DNA from: Arenicola marina
Taxonomy: Eukaryota > Annelida > Polychaeta > Arenicolidae
DNA: 64,000 bases
Direction of reading: 5' to 3'
NCBI GenBank assembly: GCA_964019135.1
Contig: CAXHSH010000614.1
Coordinates: forward strand, 162,698 to 226,697
A model generated the notes under the pieces. The model was not told the origin of the DNA. It did not search any database and worked only from the letters and a program-made list of their open reading frames with translations. Position 1 is the first letter of the stretch. Every line of letters starts with the position of its first letter. Of the stretch, positions 31,996 to 43,744 are shown one piece after another. A program made the translations under genes and the position numbers.

Positions 31996-32637
31996 TTAAA
32001 ATGTTGTAAAAAAATTAATTGATGCGATAATCCTAAAACTGGAGTTTTCCCCATCATCATCAATCCTATCATCAGTAACAATGTCTGTGGTGTTATCGAT
32101 AACTGAACGACTGTAACATATATGTGCCTCTGGTATTACGCAACTGAACAAGTTGTCTACTATACACATGTAACACACATGGATTGTCATGGCTCGTGTT
32201 TTAACGGATACCGTAACAAAAGAGGAGACGCGCAAATAAAAGTCCATAACTAGAACATCATAGTCACTCGGCGATTCGCCATATGTTTCAAGAAGTGAAA
32301 TATATTTGACAGCATTGATGCATGTGCTATGAGAAAAGTAACAACTGTCGCTTAAAGTTTGCCAGAAAGATGATATCATCATGCTATACCTTTGACCATT
32401 GTAGTCATATCTATTCTTTAAAACAGTACAGATATATGCCCTCCTATTTATATGAAGTGTTACACGATAGAGCCATTTAAAAGAGAACAGTTTTTGTGAA
32501 TATGAAAACGTGAAAATCTCAATATGTGTTGGTTTTATAATTTTAACATTAAAAAAAAGTAAAAAAGAATGCAGTTTTCTGAAAGAAATAAGTATAAATA
32601 AATGAATAAGTAGCATACACAATTTGAGAGAGATCAA
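31996..32637 (-). CDS. Hypothetical 213-codon ORF
   Basis: Longest open frame of this AT-rich stretch. The first ~60 residues are Phe/Leu/Lys-rich and look like translated AT-rich DNA. The later part (SPSDYDVLVMDFYLRVSSFV; DIVTDDRIDDDGENSSFRI) is more protein-like. No domain recognised. It could be a chance frame or an exon of the decayed locus around it. Confidence 0.28.
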   Translation of the reverse strand: MISLKLCMLLIHLFILISFRKLHSFLLFFNVKIIKPTHIEIFTFSYSQKLFSFKWLYRVTLHINRRAYICTVLKNRYDYNGQRYSMMISSFWQTLSDSCYFSHSTCINAVKYISLLETYGESPSDYDVLVMDFYLRVSSFVTVSVKTRAMTIHVCYMCIVDNLFSCVIPEAHICYSRSVIDNTTDIVTDDRIDDDGENSSFRIIASINFFTTF

Positions 32638-32639
32638 GC

Positions 32640-33637
32640 GTCGATTAGTTCAAGGTTCCCAACTTTTAGATCATCAAAGAGTTCGGTTAGGGACAACAGA
32701 TAGGTATTGTCATTATCCTCCTCATCACTGTCACTTTCGATTTGATCATAATTGTGAAAGACATTAAACTCGATCCCGCCAATCATGTCTACTATCTGTC
32801 CAGTGTATCACTGATCATTGTCTTTCTCTAGCGTCCAGCGTACTAACTTATCAATTAAGGACCGGGACCTTAGTAGTATCTGTTGTTGTCTATCATGGCT
32901 TTCCAGAATACGTTCCCTGGATCGAACTAATTGCAGGAGATTGCAATGCAATTATTCAACAGACAGGGAATGAAAGAAATGCCACAGGCCGCCAATCAAC
33001 TGAACCTGAGAACATAAACCTTCCCTCCGGCGAGCTCCCTTTCCTACTTGACTATTTTGACCTGCTCTCTTTTGCTCAAAAGCTCAAACAATTGCAGCCT
33101 AAACTGTGCTTCGTGCTCTTTTACGTTTAATCCTAGTCCTGACAGCTGCTGCACGTGCTGCCTACAACTTATCTTCCACGTCGTGCTGCCTCTTAATCCA
33201 CTCAAACGTTCTGTTGTTTTTAACATGATTTTAGATTGGTTGGACACTCGAGTCTTGTTGTTTGCCTGCTGCATGCTCCGATCTTGTTGAGCCATTAAAC
33301 GTGCTAAACCAATATTATTAGCTGAGTAGCTCTGCAAAGTTTCTCTCATGTCATCTGTTTACTTCACTTTAAGCACGTCCTGGTAACTGATCAACTAATA
33401 GAGTTGACGCTTCGCCGTTTGATTGCTAACAACCAACACTTTCTTAACCAGTGTCGACACAAGGCCATCTTTAGTACCATGGACCAATAACTTCTGCAGT
33501 ACAGGGTCTGCGAAAACGGTTGGTGTGTGAGGCCGACTTCTGAACAATTCTACTGACCCGTTTAGAACATCCTGGGATATCATGAGACCATGCTTCGAGC
33601 TTGCCGAGGACCTCCGTATAACAGATGCCCATTTCAT
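32640..33637 (-). pseudogene. Unidentified decayed coding region
   Basis: Protein-like frames on the minus strand: GLMISQDVLNGSVELFRSRP, ADPVLQKLLVHGTKDGLVST, MRETLQSYSANNIGLARLMA, FRLQLFELLSKREQVKIVK, HDRQQQILLRSRSLIDKLVR and IESDSDEEDNDNTYLLSLTE, ending near DDLKVGNLELIDA. Several interruptions separate them. Charged helical composition suggests a coiled-coil or regulatory protein. No family recognised; both a host gene and a mobile-element gene are possible. Confidence 0.42.
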
Positions 33638-34290
33638 GGGCTATCAGACTTAGGTCTTCAACATAAAACTCCGCGGTTTATTTATATCGTGTGCGGACGT
33701 GATAGCGAGCCGTGGCCGACATCACACACAAAATAGCGATCTGCGAACAGGCGCGTGGCCGCAGGGATATAAAGTCGGCCGCCAACTTCTGCCCTGTTGA
33801 CCAACACTCTTCTCTCCGGATAGCCCCGCAGGCTTTCATGATTTAAATTCAAGACAGAATGTACTTATTGGACACGGAGGAGGTTGGCAATACGGAAATA
33901 CGGAATATATTGCTCTAATGGCGTTTTCAGCTACTTGTTCAAGCATGCCACATTTCTTTAAAATAAATCTATAAAAGCTGCCCTCCTACAGGATTAGACA
34001 ACAGAAGATCCGCGTGAAGAGGGAGATATCGACGCAGCAGACTGTGCCGACAACGAAACCAATGACCATAGGACCTTGCCCCGCAGCCGAAAGGTTGCCA
34101 GAGGTGGAATTAGCCAACGACAACGCGCTGATTGCCTTCCAGGCCGCGCCAGCACCAGCAAACAGGCAAAGCAAATTCAAGATATCCTAAAGTTCCTCAA
34201 GTGCCAATGAGAAGCGTCGGGAAAGGGGAAAAAGGACACTCAACTGTGTTTTTCTGCAGGAACCTGATTATGTTCAGAATATTTTGAATA
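33638..34290. other. Spacer with TATA-like element; no gene seen
   Basis: Contains gggatataaagtcggccgcc at ~33765, a TATA-box-like sequence in plus orientation, and short open frames without recognisable content. Confidence 0.4.
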
Positions 34291-34347
34291 TTCTAGAAAA
34301 AAACTAAGGAAGAATATGGGAATATTAGTTACAGTACGACATGGCAA

Positions 34348-36335
34348 ATGTTCAAAGTACGTGTGCGTGAATATGCAACTGGATACGGTATAAAGCGTAT
34401 CAGGATAAGACGGGAAGAACTAAGCAATATGGAAAGGGAATTGAGTATTGTGGAAGATCAGCTATGCAAGACTCAGACAAAGGAATTGAGAGATAAGAAA
34501 GTAATTTTGAAGCAGAAATTTGAAAACTGTTTGTACGAAAAGGCCAGGGGTGCACAGATCCCACACCACATATTTTTTGTAATCTGGAGAAATCGCGTCA
34601 AACCTCCAACTGTATAACCAACCTAAGGGATAACACTGGTGCTGTTGTATATAACAAAGAAATTCTAGGTGGAAGTCAGCATTATTATTCGCAATTGTAT
34701 ACGACTGCGAGTGTAAATGACACAAAGGTAGATGAATATCTTGAAAAGTTAATAATTCCCGAGGTCCTGACGAAAAGCGAAAGAGATGATTGTGAATTAC
34801 CACTCACTGAAAGTGAATGCACTGATGATGTGCACCGCCTGAAAGTAAACAAGTCCCCAGGTCTAGATGGACTGAGTTCTGAGTTGTATCAAGCCTTTTG
34901 GCCTCACATAAAAACGTTGCTTGTAAATACATTCAATGACGCGTTGACCGGTGGAGTATTACCGTATACCCACAGACAGTACGTCCTCACGCATATAAAT
35001 AAGAAAGGGGAAAGGGACGAGCTTTCAATCTATCGGCCCATTTCTTTGTCAAATACTGATTACAAAATTCGAGCTTTTGCCTTTGCGCATCGAATACATG
35101 TAGTGTTAGGTAAATTGATTAGCCATGACCAGACAGGCTATTTTAAAGACACGCTTTATAGGATATAACATAAGAATGGTGCAAGACGTCATCGACTATT
35201 TAGAAGAAAAACGTGAAAGGGGCTATATCCTCTCCTTAGATTTCAAAAAGGCTTTTGACTCTTTGGAATGGACCTTTAAATCGTTGGAAAAGTTTCATTT
35301 TGGTCCAAATTTTCTCAAGGCGATCAGTGCAATATGTGAAAAACCTCTTATGCAAGTAAAGAATAACGGGTACCTATCAGAATCGTTCGATATGTCGCGC
35401 GGTATACGCCAAGGTTGTCCACTGTCAGCCATAATGTTCATATTATCACTTGAAATGATGTCCTTGTCACTAAAACAGGAAGTGAGGGGTGTAACCATAA
35501 CATATATAGACGAAAGCCGAAATGTTATAGTCAGACAGTATGTGGATGATTGCATTGTCTTCATACAAGATGTGCAAGAGATTCCCCGCCTCATGTCGAG
35601 TATAGAGAGGTTCGGGGACGTTGCTGGTTTACGTCTAAACATCGACAGGACGATCGGGATTTGTGTAGGACAGGTAACCAGTCAAACCGTAATCAGCGGT
35701 ATACGGTTCACAAACGAACCGCTAAAATGTCTGGCTATGTTTGTAGGCCAAGATCATGAAAAATGTACAATGCTAAATTGGGAAAGCAAATTGAAAGCAA
35801 TCGATAAAGAAATAATGAAATGGAGAGCACGGAATTTAACTTTATTTGGCAAAGTCACTGTCATTAAAACAATGTGTGTTTCGAAATTGAACCTATTGTC
35901 AAATGTTTGCGATGTGTTTGTGTGTTAATTTCATATGGGGACGAAGCGACAGGATTAGACGAAATGTTTTAGTAGCGCCAATTGATAAGAGGTGGCTTGG
36001 GTATGGTCGATATGGAATGATTCTTTATGTCGCTGAAAGCGGTGTGGGTATTCAGAATATTAAGTGCACATAGCAATGCCAACTGGGCCTTTTTAGCCAG
36101 ACAACGTCTGCATCCTTTTGTAACAGATAACACGCGCTAGTACACCTTCATGTTCAAGTTTTAAGTCAGTTCCCTGTATGAGACCAATGTTCGGCTTTTT
36201 ACAGTGGTGTTATCCACGCCTTTTCAACGTATCGGTCAGTGCAACCCCCAGAATCAAAGAAGGACATACTTGACCACTGCTTGTGGGGAAATAGATTTTT
36301 TAAATACGGAAATCGTAAAGGTCTAGGGCATTTAT
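34348..36335 (+). mobile_element. L1/Tx1-like LINE (plus), 5' section up to nested insertion
   Basis: ORF2 remnants: a linker helix region (EYATGYGIKRIRIRREELSN), then RT: VNKSPGLDGLSSELYQAFWP, ELSIYRPISLSNTDYKI, SHDQTGYFKDTLYR, ILSLDFKKAFDSLEW, SRGIRQGCPLSAIMFILSLE and the catalytic RQYVDDCIVF. The thumb region LNWESKLKAIDKEIMKWRAR follows. Frame changes separate 34348-34617, 34695-35168 and 35125-35928, and the copy decays further to 36335. The endonuclease is not recognisable upstream. At 36335 it is interrupted by another LINE and resumes at 38606. Confidence 0.88.
36324..36335. repeat. Target-site duplication, left
   Basis: tagggcatttat, repeated at 38594-38605 on the other side of the nested minus-strand LINE. 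Confidence 0.85.
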
Positions 36336-38593
36336 TGTGTTTTTTTTTTGTTTTTTTTGTAAAATCGTTTATTTCGAATCCAAACAGTTGTGGGTACATA
36401 ACAGCCATACATCTGACATATAAAACATTAGTTCGCAGCAAGTATATATTTAGGTATAATCTGACAATGTTGTCAAGATACTAATTTACTAAATTGTCGC
36501 TAAGTGCTCTTGCATTCTATATAATGTCTCTCTCGATTCTGTACTAAGTATATTCTTATATATTAATGATCGATAGTGCAGTTCTCTTCTGAGAAAAGGG
36601 ACAGTTTCGCTCCAAGTTCTTGATTTCTGTTGGGCGTTGCATACCAGCCATTCCTTATAAATAAAATAGGTCATAAGTGAGATAATAAAATTGGTTGTTG
36701 TATTCTTGTCCCCTAATACAACATTATGTAAACAAATATCAATTTTTAATACATCGGCAGCACAAGACCATATTTTCTTTGCATGCTTACACTGGTATAG
36801 AAGGTGCCAGATATCTTCCTCGGTTCCGCATATTTGACAACAATCGCTGCTGGCTTTCCCCCATTTATACAAATTTTTATTACATGGGAGTATTAGGTTT
36901 AGTATTTTGTATCTGAATTCTGCAAGTTTAAGATCTTGAATCTTTACTATACTTCGTTCATGTACATCAGAAAACGTGATTTCTTGATCAGAAAACAATG
37001 TACTTAATTTCCCTTGCGCTATAGGTTTTTCTGCCTTTCTACGTAATAGTATATTATAAAACCCTTTACATTTGAGCTTTGTCAACTCCGTTATCATATC
37101 TGGGTTGGGGAAAAATGTCTTACTGTTCGTAGGTACATGATCTCCTATTAATGCAATATATGGTCTTAGCCCTTTCAACAAAAGCGTTATATCATGATAC
37201 ATGTTTGCTTTTCCTAGCGACAATCCGTGAATATACGCCTGATCCAGTGATCCAGCGACAAACTTCAGGTGTCTTATATGAGTTATTCCATATTCAATAA
37301 AGTGCTTAATATATAAACAACGTTCCTTATTCTTTACATCGGTGTAGGAAAAGTTGTGATTTCCCCAGATAGCTTGGTTTAGAACTTCATCCTTATGTTT
37401 TGGTTTCATTGGTTCTTTCAGCTTACTATAAGCTATAATAATTTCTTGATAAAATAATGGCAAAGACATAATAATAGGCAAACTGCCAGCATTAATATGA
37501 ATGAAATCCAAACAGAGGAAGCCTGGTCCTAAACTATTCAGGTACATCCGAGATAGAAAGTTCCAGTTATCAGGTTCACTGGTAATACGCTTAACCCATG
37601 AGGATTTTATGGCATTAATATGAGATTCGACGTCTATCATGTTGACACTACCTTGAGTGACAGGCTGTATCAATACGTTGCGCTTGATGCGATCCCGTGG
37701 TCCCCATATAAAACCATAGAATATTTTGTTTAGCTTCTTTATAATCCCATCTGGAATCGTGCAATGTGTAGCTAGAAATGTGATTTTAGGTAGCGCGAGT
37801 GTTTTGATTATCAGAACCTTGCCAAATATAGTTAGGTTCCGTTTTTTCCATACATTTATCTGTCTTTGAATATCATTTAGTTTTTTTGTCCAATTAAGTT
37901 GTTCACATTTTACTTTGTCATGGCCGACATATATGCCTAGGCATCGTATTGGCTGGCTCACTGGAGAACTGAATCCCGTGAATAATTTTATTGCTATCTT
38001 TTTTACTGTCTAAATGTACACCTATACATTTGTCTTTGTTGAGCCGTGGTCCTAGGACTTTACTAAACTCATCAATTTCATAAAGGGCTATTGGTATTTG
38101 TTGCTCATTTTTCATGAAGAGGATACCATCATCGGCATATTGAGTTATTTTCAGAATGCATCTGAGATCATTAAAGTTAATCTTAAGACCCTGAAAATCT
38201 TGGTTTTGTTTCAGTCTTGTAGCTAAAATTTCTACAACTATATTAAACAGTAAGGCAGATAGTCGACAACCTTGTTTTACACCTCTGTTTATATTAACGA
38301 CCGTGATAAATGTCCGTTGTTTTTTATGCGAGCAGATGGGCGGGAATAGATGGTTTGTACCCATCGTATGAAGTCAGGCCCGAAGTTAAACTTTTGAAGT
38401 ATTTGGAACATAGGAGCCCACTCCACCAAGTCAAAGGCTTTTTCAAAATCCAGAAATAAAAGTATACCGTCTCTTTTACGCCTTGCTGAGTGTTCTATGA
38501 CATCGTCAACTAATCGAATATTGTTACCTATAAATCTATTTTTAATAAATCCCGTCTGGTCTGGGCTTATGATCTGTCCTAGCACACTGTGTT
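36336..38593 (-). mobile_element. Nested L1/Tx1-like LINE (minus), 5'-truncated
   Basis: Starts abruptly within RT at VLGQIISPDQTGFIKNRFIG, continues through LFLDFEKAFDLVEWAPMF, NRGVKQGCRLSALLFNIVVE and the QYADDGILF catalytic box, then the long C-terminal region ending in the zinc motif CCQICGTEEDIWHLLYQC and FLRRELHYRSLIYKN. Frame changes occur near 38300 and 37940; the last frame is open for 490 codons (36489-37961). The 3' end is an A-rich tail (AAAAAAAACAAAAAAAAAAC on the minus strand). Flanked by a perfect 12-bp target duplication, it inserted into the plus-strand relative. Confidence 0.92.
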
Positions 38594-38605
38594 TAGGGCA
38601 TTTAT
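38594..38605. repeat. Target-site duplication, right
   Basis: tagggcatttat, identical to 36324-36335. Sequence beyond it continues the interrupted plus-strand LINE. Confidence 0.85.
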
Positions 38606-39400
38606 ACTTTTCAACATATGTCAAGAACAATATACTCTTTGTTGGGCAACTGCGCTTTGTCAATGGAAAATTAGACTCGGACTACATTTACAATATCCTA
38701 GATGATAAGCGGAACTTTAGAGTAAGCGAATGATACCATGAAATCGAAGAAAAAAACATTTATTTTTATCTCTAAATGTAGATTTTGACTTTTCGAGAAC
38801 GTACAGGACGAAAATATCAAAATGTCAAATCCTGAAATGGGCTGAGTTTAATTACAAGGTACTGCATAATGTACTTCCAAGTAACGCCAATTTTAAGCAA
38901 TGGGGTAAACGCGAGTCAGCCAACTGCGACTTGTGCCCTGGTGTCCAAGACATACCACACCTCATATGTCAATGTTCTCAATCGAGGAAGATGTGCTCGT
39001 TTGATTAAGCCAGTCCAGCTCCAGGATATATATGTGGGCCGCGAGAATAAAACTGAAGATCTGGTAGTAACATTGGTAGCAAATTTATTATATAAAGAAT
39101 AGTTGGTGTCTGTCAATGATGACAAACCACGTCTTTGGGATAATTCTATAAGGTTTTTTTACTCACAAACTAGCATTAAGGGCATCACTGTATGCAAACA
39201 CGATTAAACAGCAAGATACCATAACGCCACTAAAGCAACTATCCGTAGAATATAGAAAGTAATCTAGCATACACACAATAGTAGTTGTAACCTATGTACC
39301 ATCAACGTGCTATACCACCTGCGTGTATTATATTTCTCTTGGTGAATAAACTTTTATTAACAAAAAAATGAAACAATAAAAATAAATGAAATAAATTGTC
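38606..39400 (+). mobile_element. L1/Tx1-like LINE (plus), 3' section after nested insertion
   Basis: Continues the reading interrupted at 36335: LYTFQHMSRTIYSLLGNCAL is the counterpart of IKHFIEYGITHIRHLKFVAG in the nested copy. Further on are ANCDLCPGVQDIPHLICQC, the C-terminal zinc motif, and LVVTLVANLLYKE, matching LMTYFIYKEW. The 3' end is near aataaacttttattaac and an A-rich stretch at ~39340-39400. Several frame interruptions. Confidence 0.82.
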
Positions 39401-39465
39401 AAGAGGAAAATGAATTGTCAAGATGAAAATGAAATGTCAAGATGGATAATGATGCTTCAAGGTGA
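39394..39465. repeat. Short tandem repeat, ~20-bp unit
   Basis: Three or four copies of aaatgtcaagatgaaaatga-like units directly after the LINE 3' end. Confidence 0.65.
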
Positions 39466-39720
39466 ATAAATATGCGCGAACGTGATCTTTTGTTCGAATT
39501 CGCAGGCAAAAATTCCTTCCCCGCTGACCTGGACTCGTGGCCCATCGCGCGCAGCCACATCGTGCGCTTTACGCATGCGCTGCGCGAGGCGGGCGTGCTG
39601 TACATGGGTCTGTGTTCGCTGGGAACCAGCCAACCTGTCCGAAACAGACTGCTGGTAACGGGTATCCTCCATTTTAGAAAGGGCCGGAATTCCGACCTTT
39701 TTCCTTAGTCGCCAAATTTA
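39466..39720. other. GC-rich island with open frames, unidentified
   Basis: A sharply GC-rich 200-bp patch open on the plus strand (KNSFPADLDSWPIARSHIVR, then FTHALREAGVLYMGLCSLG) and also on both other strands' frames. A donor/acceptor pair is not evident. It could be an exon of an unknown gene; the frame choice is undecided. Confidence 0.3.
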
Positions 39721-40504
39721 AAAAAACATAACTGATATTCCCATACTGCACCTCATAAGGGTTTCTATATACCTTCACGAAACCTCGCATTGTAATTTAT
39801 CTAAGAAAATATCTAATTACGACATATGCTGACTTATAAGACGGGGGTCTGACCTCGAAACTATGGAAAGCCAAAGTGGAATTTAATCGACTGATGAATG
39901 CAACTGATCGTGAGACCTTGCGGAGAGGAGACAGTATGAACATGATCAAGTTCGAGATTGCGGGTAGGTGTCAGACGCCTTACCACGTGTTTTAAATTAT
40001 GAAAAAGAAAGAAAACAGTTACATACGTTAGTACGTGCGTGCGCGTCCGTGGTCCCTCCTTTGCAATATTACATTTCAATAATGAACGTGTGTTTTAGAT
40101 CTTTTCTAGCTGACCATTAAACACATGGAGTTTTACCGAATTGTACTACAGGATGTCCTGTCATTTTGTGGTAAAAGGATGAAATTTGGCTCACATGTTA
40201 GGAATTCATGTCTAATCGAATTTAGTTAAGTGTCGAGTCAGATTTAAAAGGTGGACAATGTCACCAATTATAAGCGATATCTTGGACTCACAATAAGAAG
40301 GATAAAACTGTTATTTTGATGTCTGTCCATAGGTTTTTGTGTAAGCAAAGGTAAAATAAGTCCTCGCTGGATATTCAAGAACAACGCATGAGCCATTTCC
40401 CTATATAAGGACACTGCACCTCTTAGTTTTTAAGATATTGAGCATGTTTGCTGGCCTTTGTCCGCCATCGTGGAACTGGAGGATGCGTTGCACCTAGATA
40501 CACA

Positions 40505-40735
40505 CAAATATCTTCTGTTTAATTTAGCGACCCCGAAAACCTATGCATAAACATAAAATATTAGTGCGATCGTCGATTTGCGAGATATTGAGCTTTTTTG
40601 GGGTAGTTTTGCCCGTCTAAAGCCGCCAGGGGTAAAGTCGACTTGTCATTAGCTAAATTTAAATACAAGGATATTAAGGACAAGTGTGCTAACTTTCATG
40701 CTTTTACTACCAAATGCACAACTCGACATAATTTG
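40505..40735. repeat. Dispersed repeat, copy B
   Basis: Shares with 4710-4940 the blocks accccgaaaacc, gcgagatat, gctaaattta, acaaggatat and aacaagtgtgc-like sequence, then aactttcatgctttta, in the same order. No coding frame and no terminal repeats were seen. Confidence 0.65.
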
Positions 40736-41189
40736 TCGTTTAGCCGCTGAACTATCACGGAATATAGGCAATGTTTCCGTTTCGTCAACACAATTATAAC
40801 CAGTAATGACGACGAGGACAACATCAGCTTCGGAAAATATTTGCCAAAATATCCTCCTTCCGGGCAAACAAATTCAATGTCTCTTTATTCCTAATCCCTG
40901 TTTCATATGCTATGTGAAATCCAAATTATTATCCAATTTACTTCACATTGTAATATGTCTTTAAATAATACGACATATGTCCAACTCATGTAAAGATGTG
41001 TATACAACAATTTTACGGTTAATTTCTTAAAGATATGAAAATTCATTTTGGCTTGCCATAGCATCTGCACGACAACTGGCGCTCGACCAATCACGGAGGC
41101 TTAAAAATTACTAGTTACCGGCCTAGTATGATGCGAGCAGCTCTAGGCCGGTTCCCAGCCTAGGGTCTGTGCCGCGGTAACCGCGCCAC

Positions 41190-41340
41190 CTACATCCGGT
41201 CGATGGCGGAGGCCCTGGGCCGTTCGCCCCCCGCCAGTAAATACTCCCCGGACATGTCGCTCCACTTCTCAAAAAGTTTGCCGGTAACGTCTTCAACAAT
41301 CCCAATGGCAAATGAAGAAAATAATGGTACACGTGTCATT
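41190..41340 (-). CDS. Possible exon, unidentified
   Basis: The minus strand reads FSSFAIGIVEDVTGKLFEKW and then SDMSGEYLLAGGERPRASAI before a stop. Protein-like in composition, GC-richer than its surroundings, but without a clear acceptor or family match. Confidence 0.27.
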
Positions 41341-41899
41341 AAAATTGGTAAGACAAAAGTTATAACGCACAGTCTATTGATGGCATGAATTGTACTATTG
41401 TGACTAGTCACTTTGGCCTACATGTAGGTTTACCTGGGCAACGTATTAATATTAGGGATCTTAAGATGTACATCATGTACTGCGCGCTGAATTTGTATAA
41501 GTCTTCTTTCGGAGACAAACACTCCTAAATTGATAGACATGGCAAAAAGAATCATATGTTGAGTTTGAATTAGCCTTAACGATTGATACCCAACGGTGGT
41601 TCTGTAAAAGGTTTACTGGCCATAATAAATGTGAATGCAATAAAAAATTTTAAAAAAAATAAATAATAAAGGGGCTTGTCTCCTCTGACACCTCGACATT
41701 GCTCATTTTGAGACTTCTCCACAACGTGGCGGCCCGTCATAGTGCACGAGACATTCTGGACTAGCGAATCTGCCATGTCATGACCTCCTTGGTCTGCACT
41801 ATCCTGAACGTGGTTAATCATGTTCATATTGACACACTTTAAATATTTACGCGATAAAAATAATCCTTATAAACACCCCAAAAATTGCTCGTTGCTTAC

Positions 41900-41968
41900 C
41901 GGTAATTGAAATGAGCTTGATGACCTGAAGGTCGGTCCCGGCGCAGCCGAGGTCGCGGACGCCTCAGG
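41900..41968 (-). CDS. Locus 2 second linker exon
   Basis: 23 codons, phase 0-0, between ACACAG and CCG|GTAAGC: PEASATSAAPGPTFRSSSSF. Low complexity. Confidence 0.7.
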
Positions 41969-42090
41969 CTGTGTAAGAAAAAGAGAATATTTATCAAAGT
42001 AATAAATGCATAGTGACCTAAATAGCGTGACAAATATATATGTAAAATAAAATAAAGTGAAATATTTCTCTCAAAGAATATTACACTCAC

Positions 42091-42258
42091 CATGGCACAA
42101 GTCGTGGGGAGGGCCTCCTCGCGGTCAACCGAGGTGGGGTCGACCGGATCTGGTACGGTCTTGTCTCTGGAGGTGTCGACCACGTCCTCCAAAGGTTTGG
42201 AGGAACGTGTCGAGTTGTCAATGTCTTCTTCTCTCCACGGGGGTTGAGGTGACGGTGG
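42091..42258 (-). CDS. Locus 2 acidic linker exon
   Basis: 56 codons, phase 0-0, between ACACAG and ATG|GTGAGT. Pro/Asp/Ser-rich (DNSTRSSKPLEDVVDTSRDK), probably disordered. Confidence 0.75.
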
Positions 42259-42379
42259 CTGTGTAAAAAAGGAAATATTAAGCAAGGCTATTTTTTATGC
42301 ATCGTCATTAAGTGTTTATGTCGAGTATAAGTTAATAAAAGAATAAAAAATCCTTACTAAGCACCTCGTAAGTTCTTAC

Positions 42380-42526
42380 CTGGCCAGGGTTCAACCGTCG
42401 GTGGACCCGCACTGCCACCGCATCCTTCAGAAGCGGGTTGTAATGGCGTTGCTGAGTTGACACGGAGTGTGTCGTGGCTGTTGCGAGGTCTGCCATCTCC
42501 TCAGGCGTGCAGCCTTCTTTGTGGCT
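42380..42526 (-). CDS. Locus 2 His/Tyr catalytic exon
   Basis: Exactly 49 codons between TTACAG and CAG|GTAAGA: SHKEGCTPEEMADLATATTH, then SVSTQQRHYNPLLKDAVAVR. The T-x-x-R-H-Y stretch places a Tyr where the recombinase nucleophile is expected, with a His nine residues earlier. Phase 0 at both ends. Confidence 0.82.
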
Positions 42527-42645
42527 CTGTAATGAATAATAGCAGACATAATGTATAAGTCCAAGCAATATTGGTCAATGAATACATTAAATAGTAATAA
42601 CATAACAATTTTGGAACTCTGCGCAATATATTATAATGTATGTAC

Positions 42646-43569
42646 CTGAATGACTCTTGTCTTTCGGACGAGGCTCGTTGTGGGGAGGATGGCCTTGCCT
42701 GTTGAGTCGCTGGGGAGTTCTATCCCCTGGTCTCGGAATGCTACCCGGAGGACCTTGGCAGGCCAGTTGCTCGGCATTTGCACCCCGAGGACGGTGCAAA
42801 AGACCCACGTCTGTTTGTCCGGCTGGCGCTCGGGGACTACACGTTTGCGGATGCCTATGTAGTCCTCGAGGAATGCATAATAGACTGGACCCAGGACCAA
42901 ACGGGCAGGCCCGTGCTCCTGGGCGGTCTTGTGGTCTTCTATTTTTAATATGCATTCCTCGCCCATGAAGACTCGGGCGTTTCAATCCCGCATATTGAAA
43001 TTGGTCACGGGTCCGGCGCGCTGTGCGTTGGAAATCAGAATGTTGAGGGCGACGTAGTCCCTCACCGTACAAAAGTCCGCAGTCGTGGGGCAATCCTGCG
43101 ACTTTGCCATCCCCACCAGAGGGGGTAACGTCTTGTGGATCTGGAAGTCCTTGTAATTCGTTATATGTGCCTGCATGACATCGGCGGCCTTTACGGTGGC
43201 CTCCTCGCGGCTCAGCCTGGCGGTGGAACGGCGGCCCCTGGTGGCGTGGACCCACCGGGAAATTCTGGAGGTGGCCTCCTCACAGAAGGTGGCACTCAGT
43301 ATTCTGCCGCCCTCCAGTTTCAGCATTGCAAATAAATGCTGAAGAGCGGTCAGATAAACTACAAGGTTGGACGCCGAGTGCTCGTCTTGAATTTTCTTGA
43401 TAAGGCCGCTGACCTTGACCACATCCGGGTAATTAATTAAATGTTTGGCCTTGCCGCCCAGTGAATTAATTAGACGCTCTACGGCGTGTCTGTACTGTTG
43501 TCCACTCCGCACACTCAACGAGCCGCCGTCGCACGACAGCAGCCAGGCCCACTGCGTCTGTGCGCACAC
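42646..43569 (-). CDS. Locus 2 core-binding and catalytic-domain exon
   Basis: N-terminal part CAQTQWAWLLSCDGGSLSVR and SGQQYRHAVERLINSLGGKA matches the SAM-like core-binding domain, with aligned counterparts in locus 3. The C-terminal part holds ILKIEDHKTAQEHGPARLVL and PTTSLVRKTRVIQ just before the CAG|GTACAT donor. An in-frame TGA lies between the two halves. The exon would end in phase 0, matching the 42380-42526 exon. Confidence 0.75.
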
Positions 43570-43744
43570 GCACGACCGCTGCCGAAGCGACTCCCGGCGT
43601 CAGGTTTCGTGGAGCGGCCGCGCGCACAACTTTCCCTGCCGTCCGCACGCGTGGGGCCTGTGGCTGGCCGGCATCTTCTTGCCTCTCTTCCTCGTCCTCG
43701 TCCTCGTCCTGAGGCAAGTGCAATCTGGCGTCCGCGGTGCGTAG

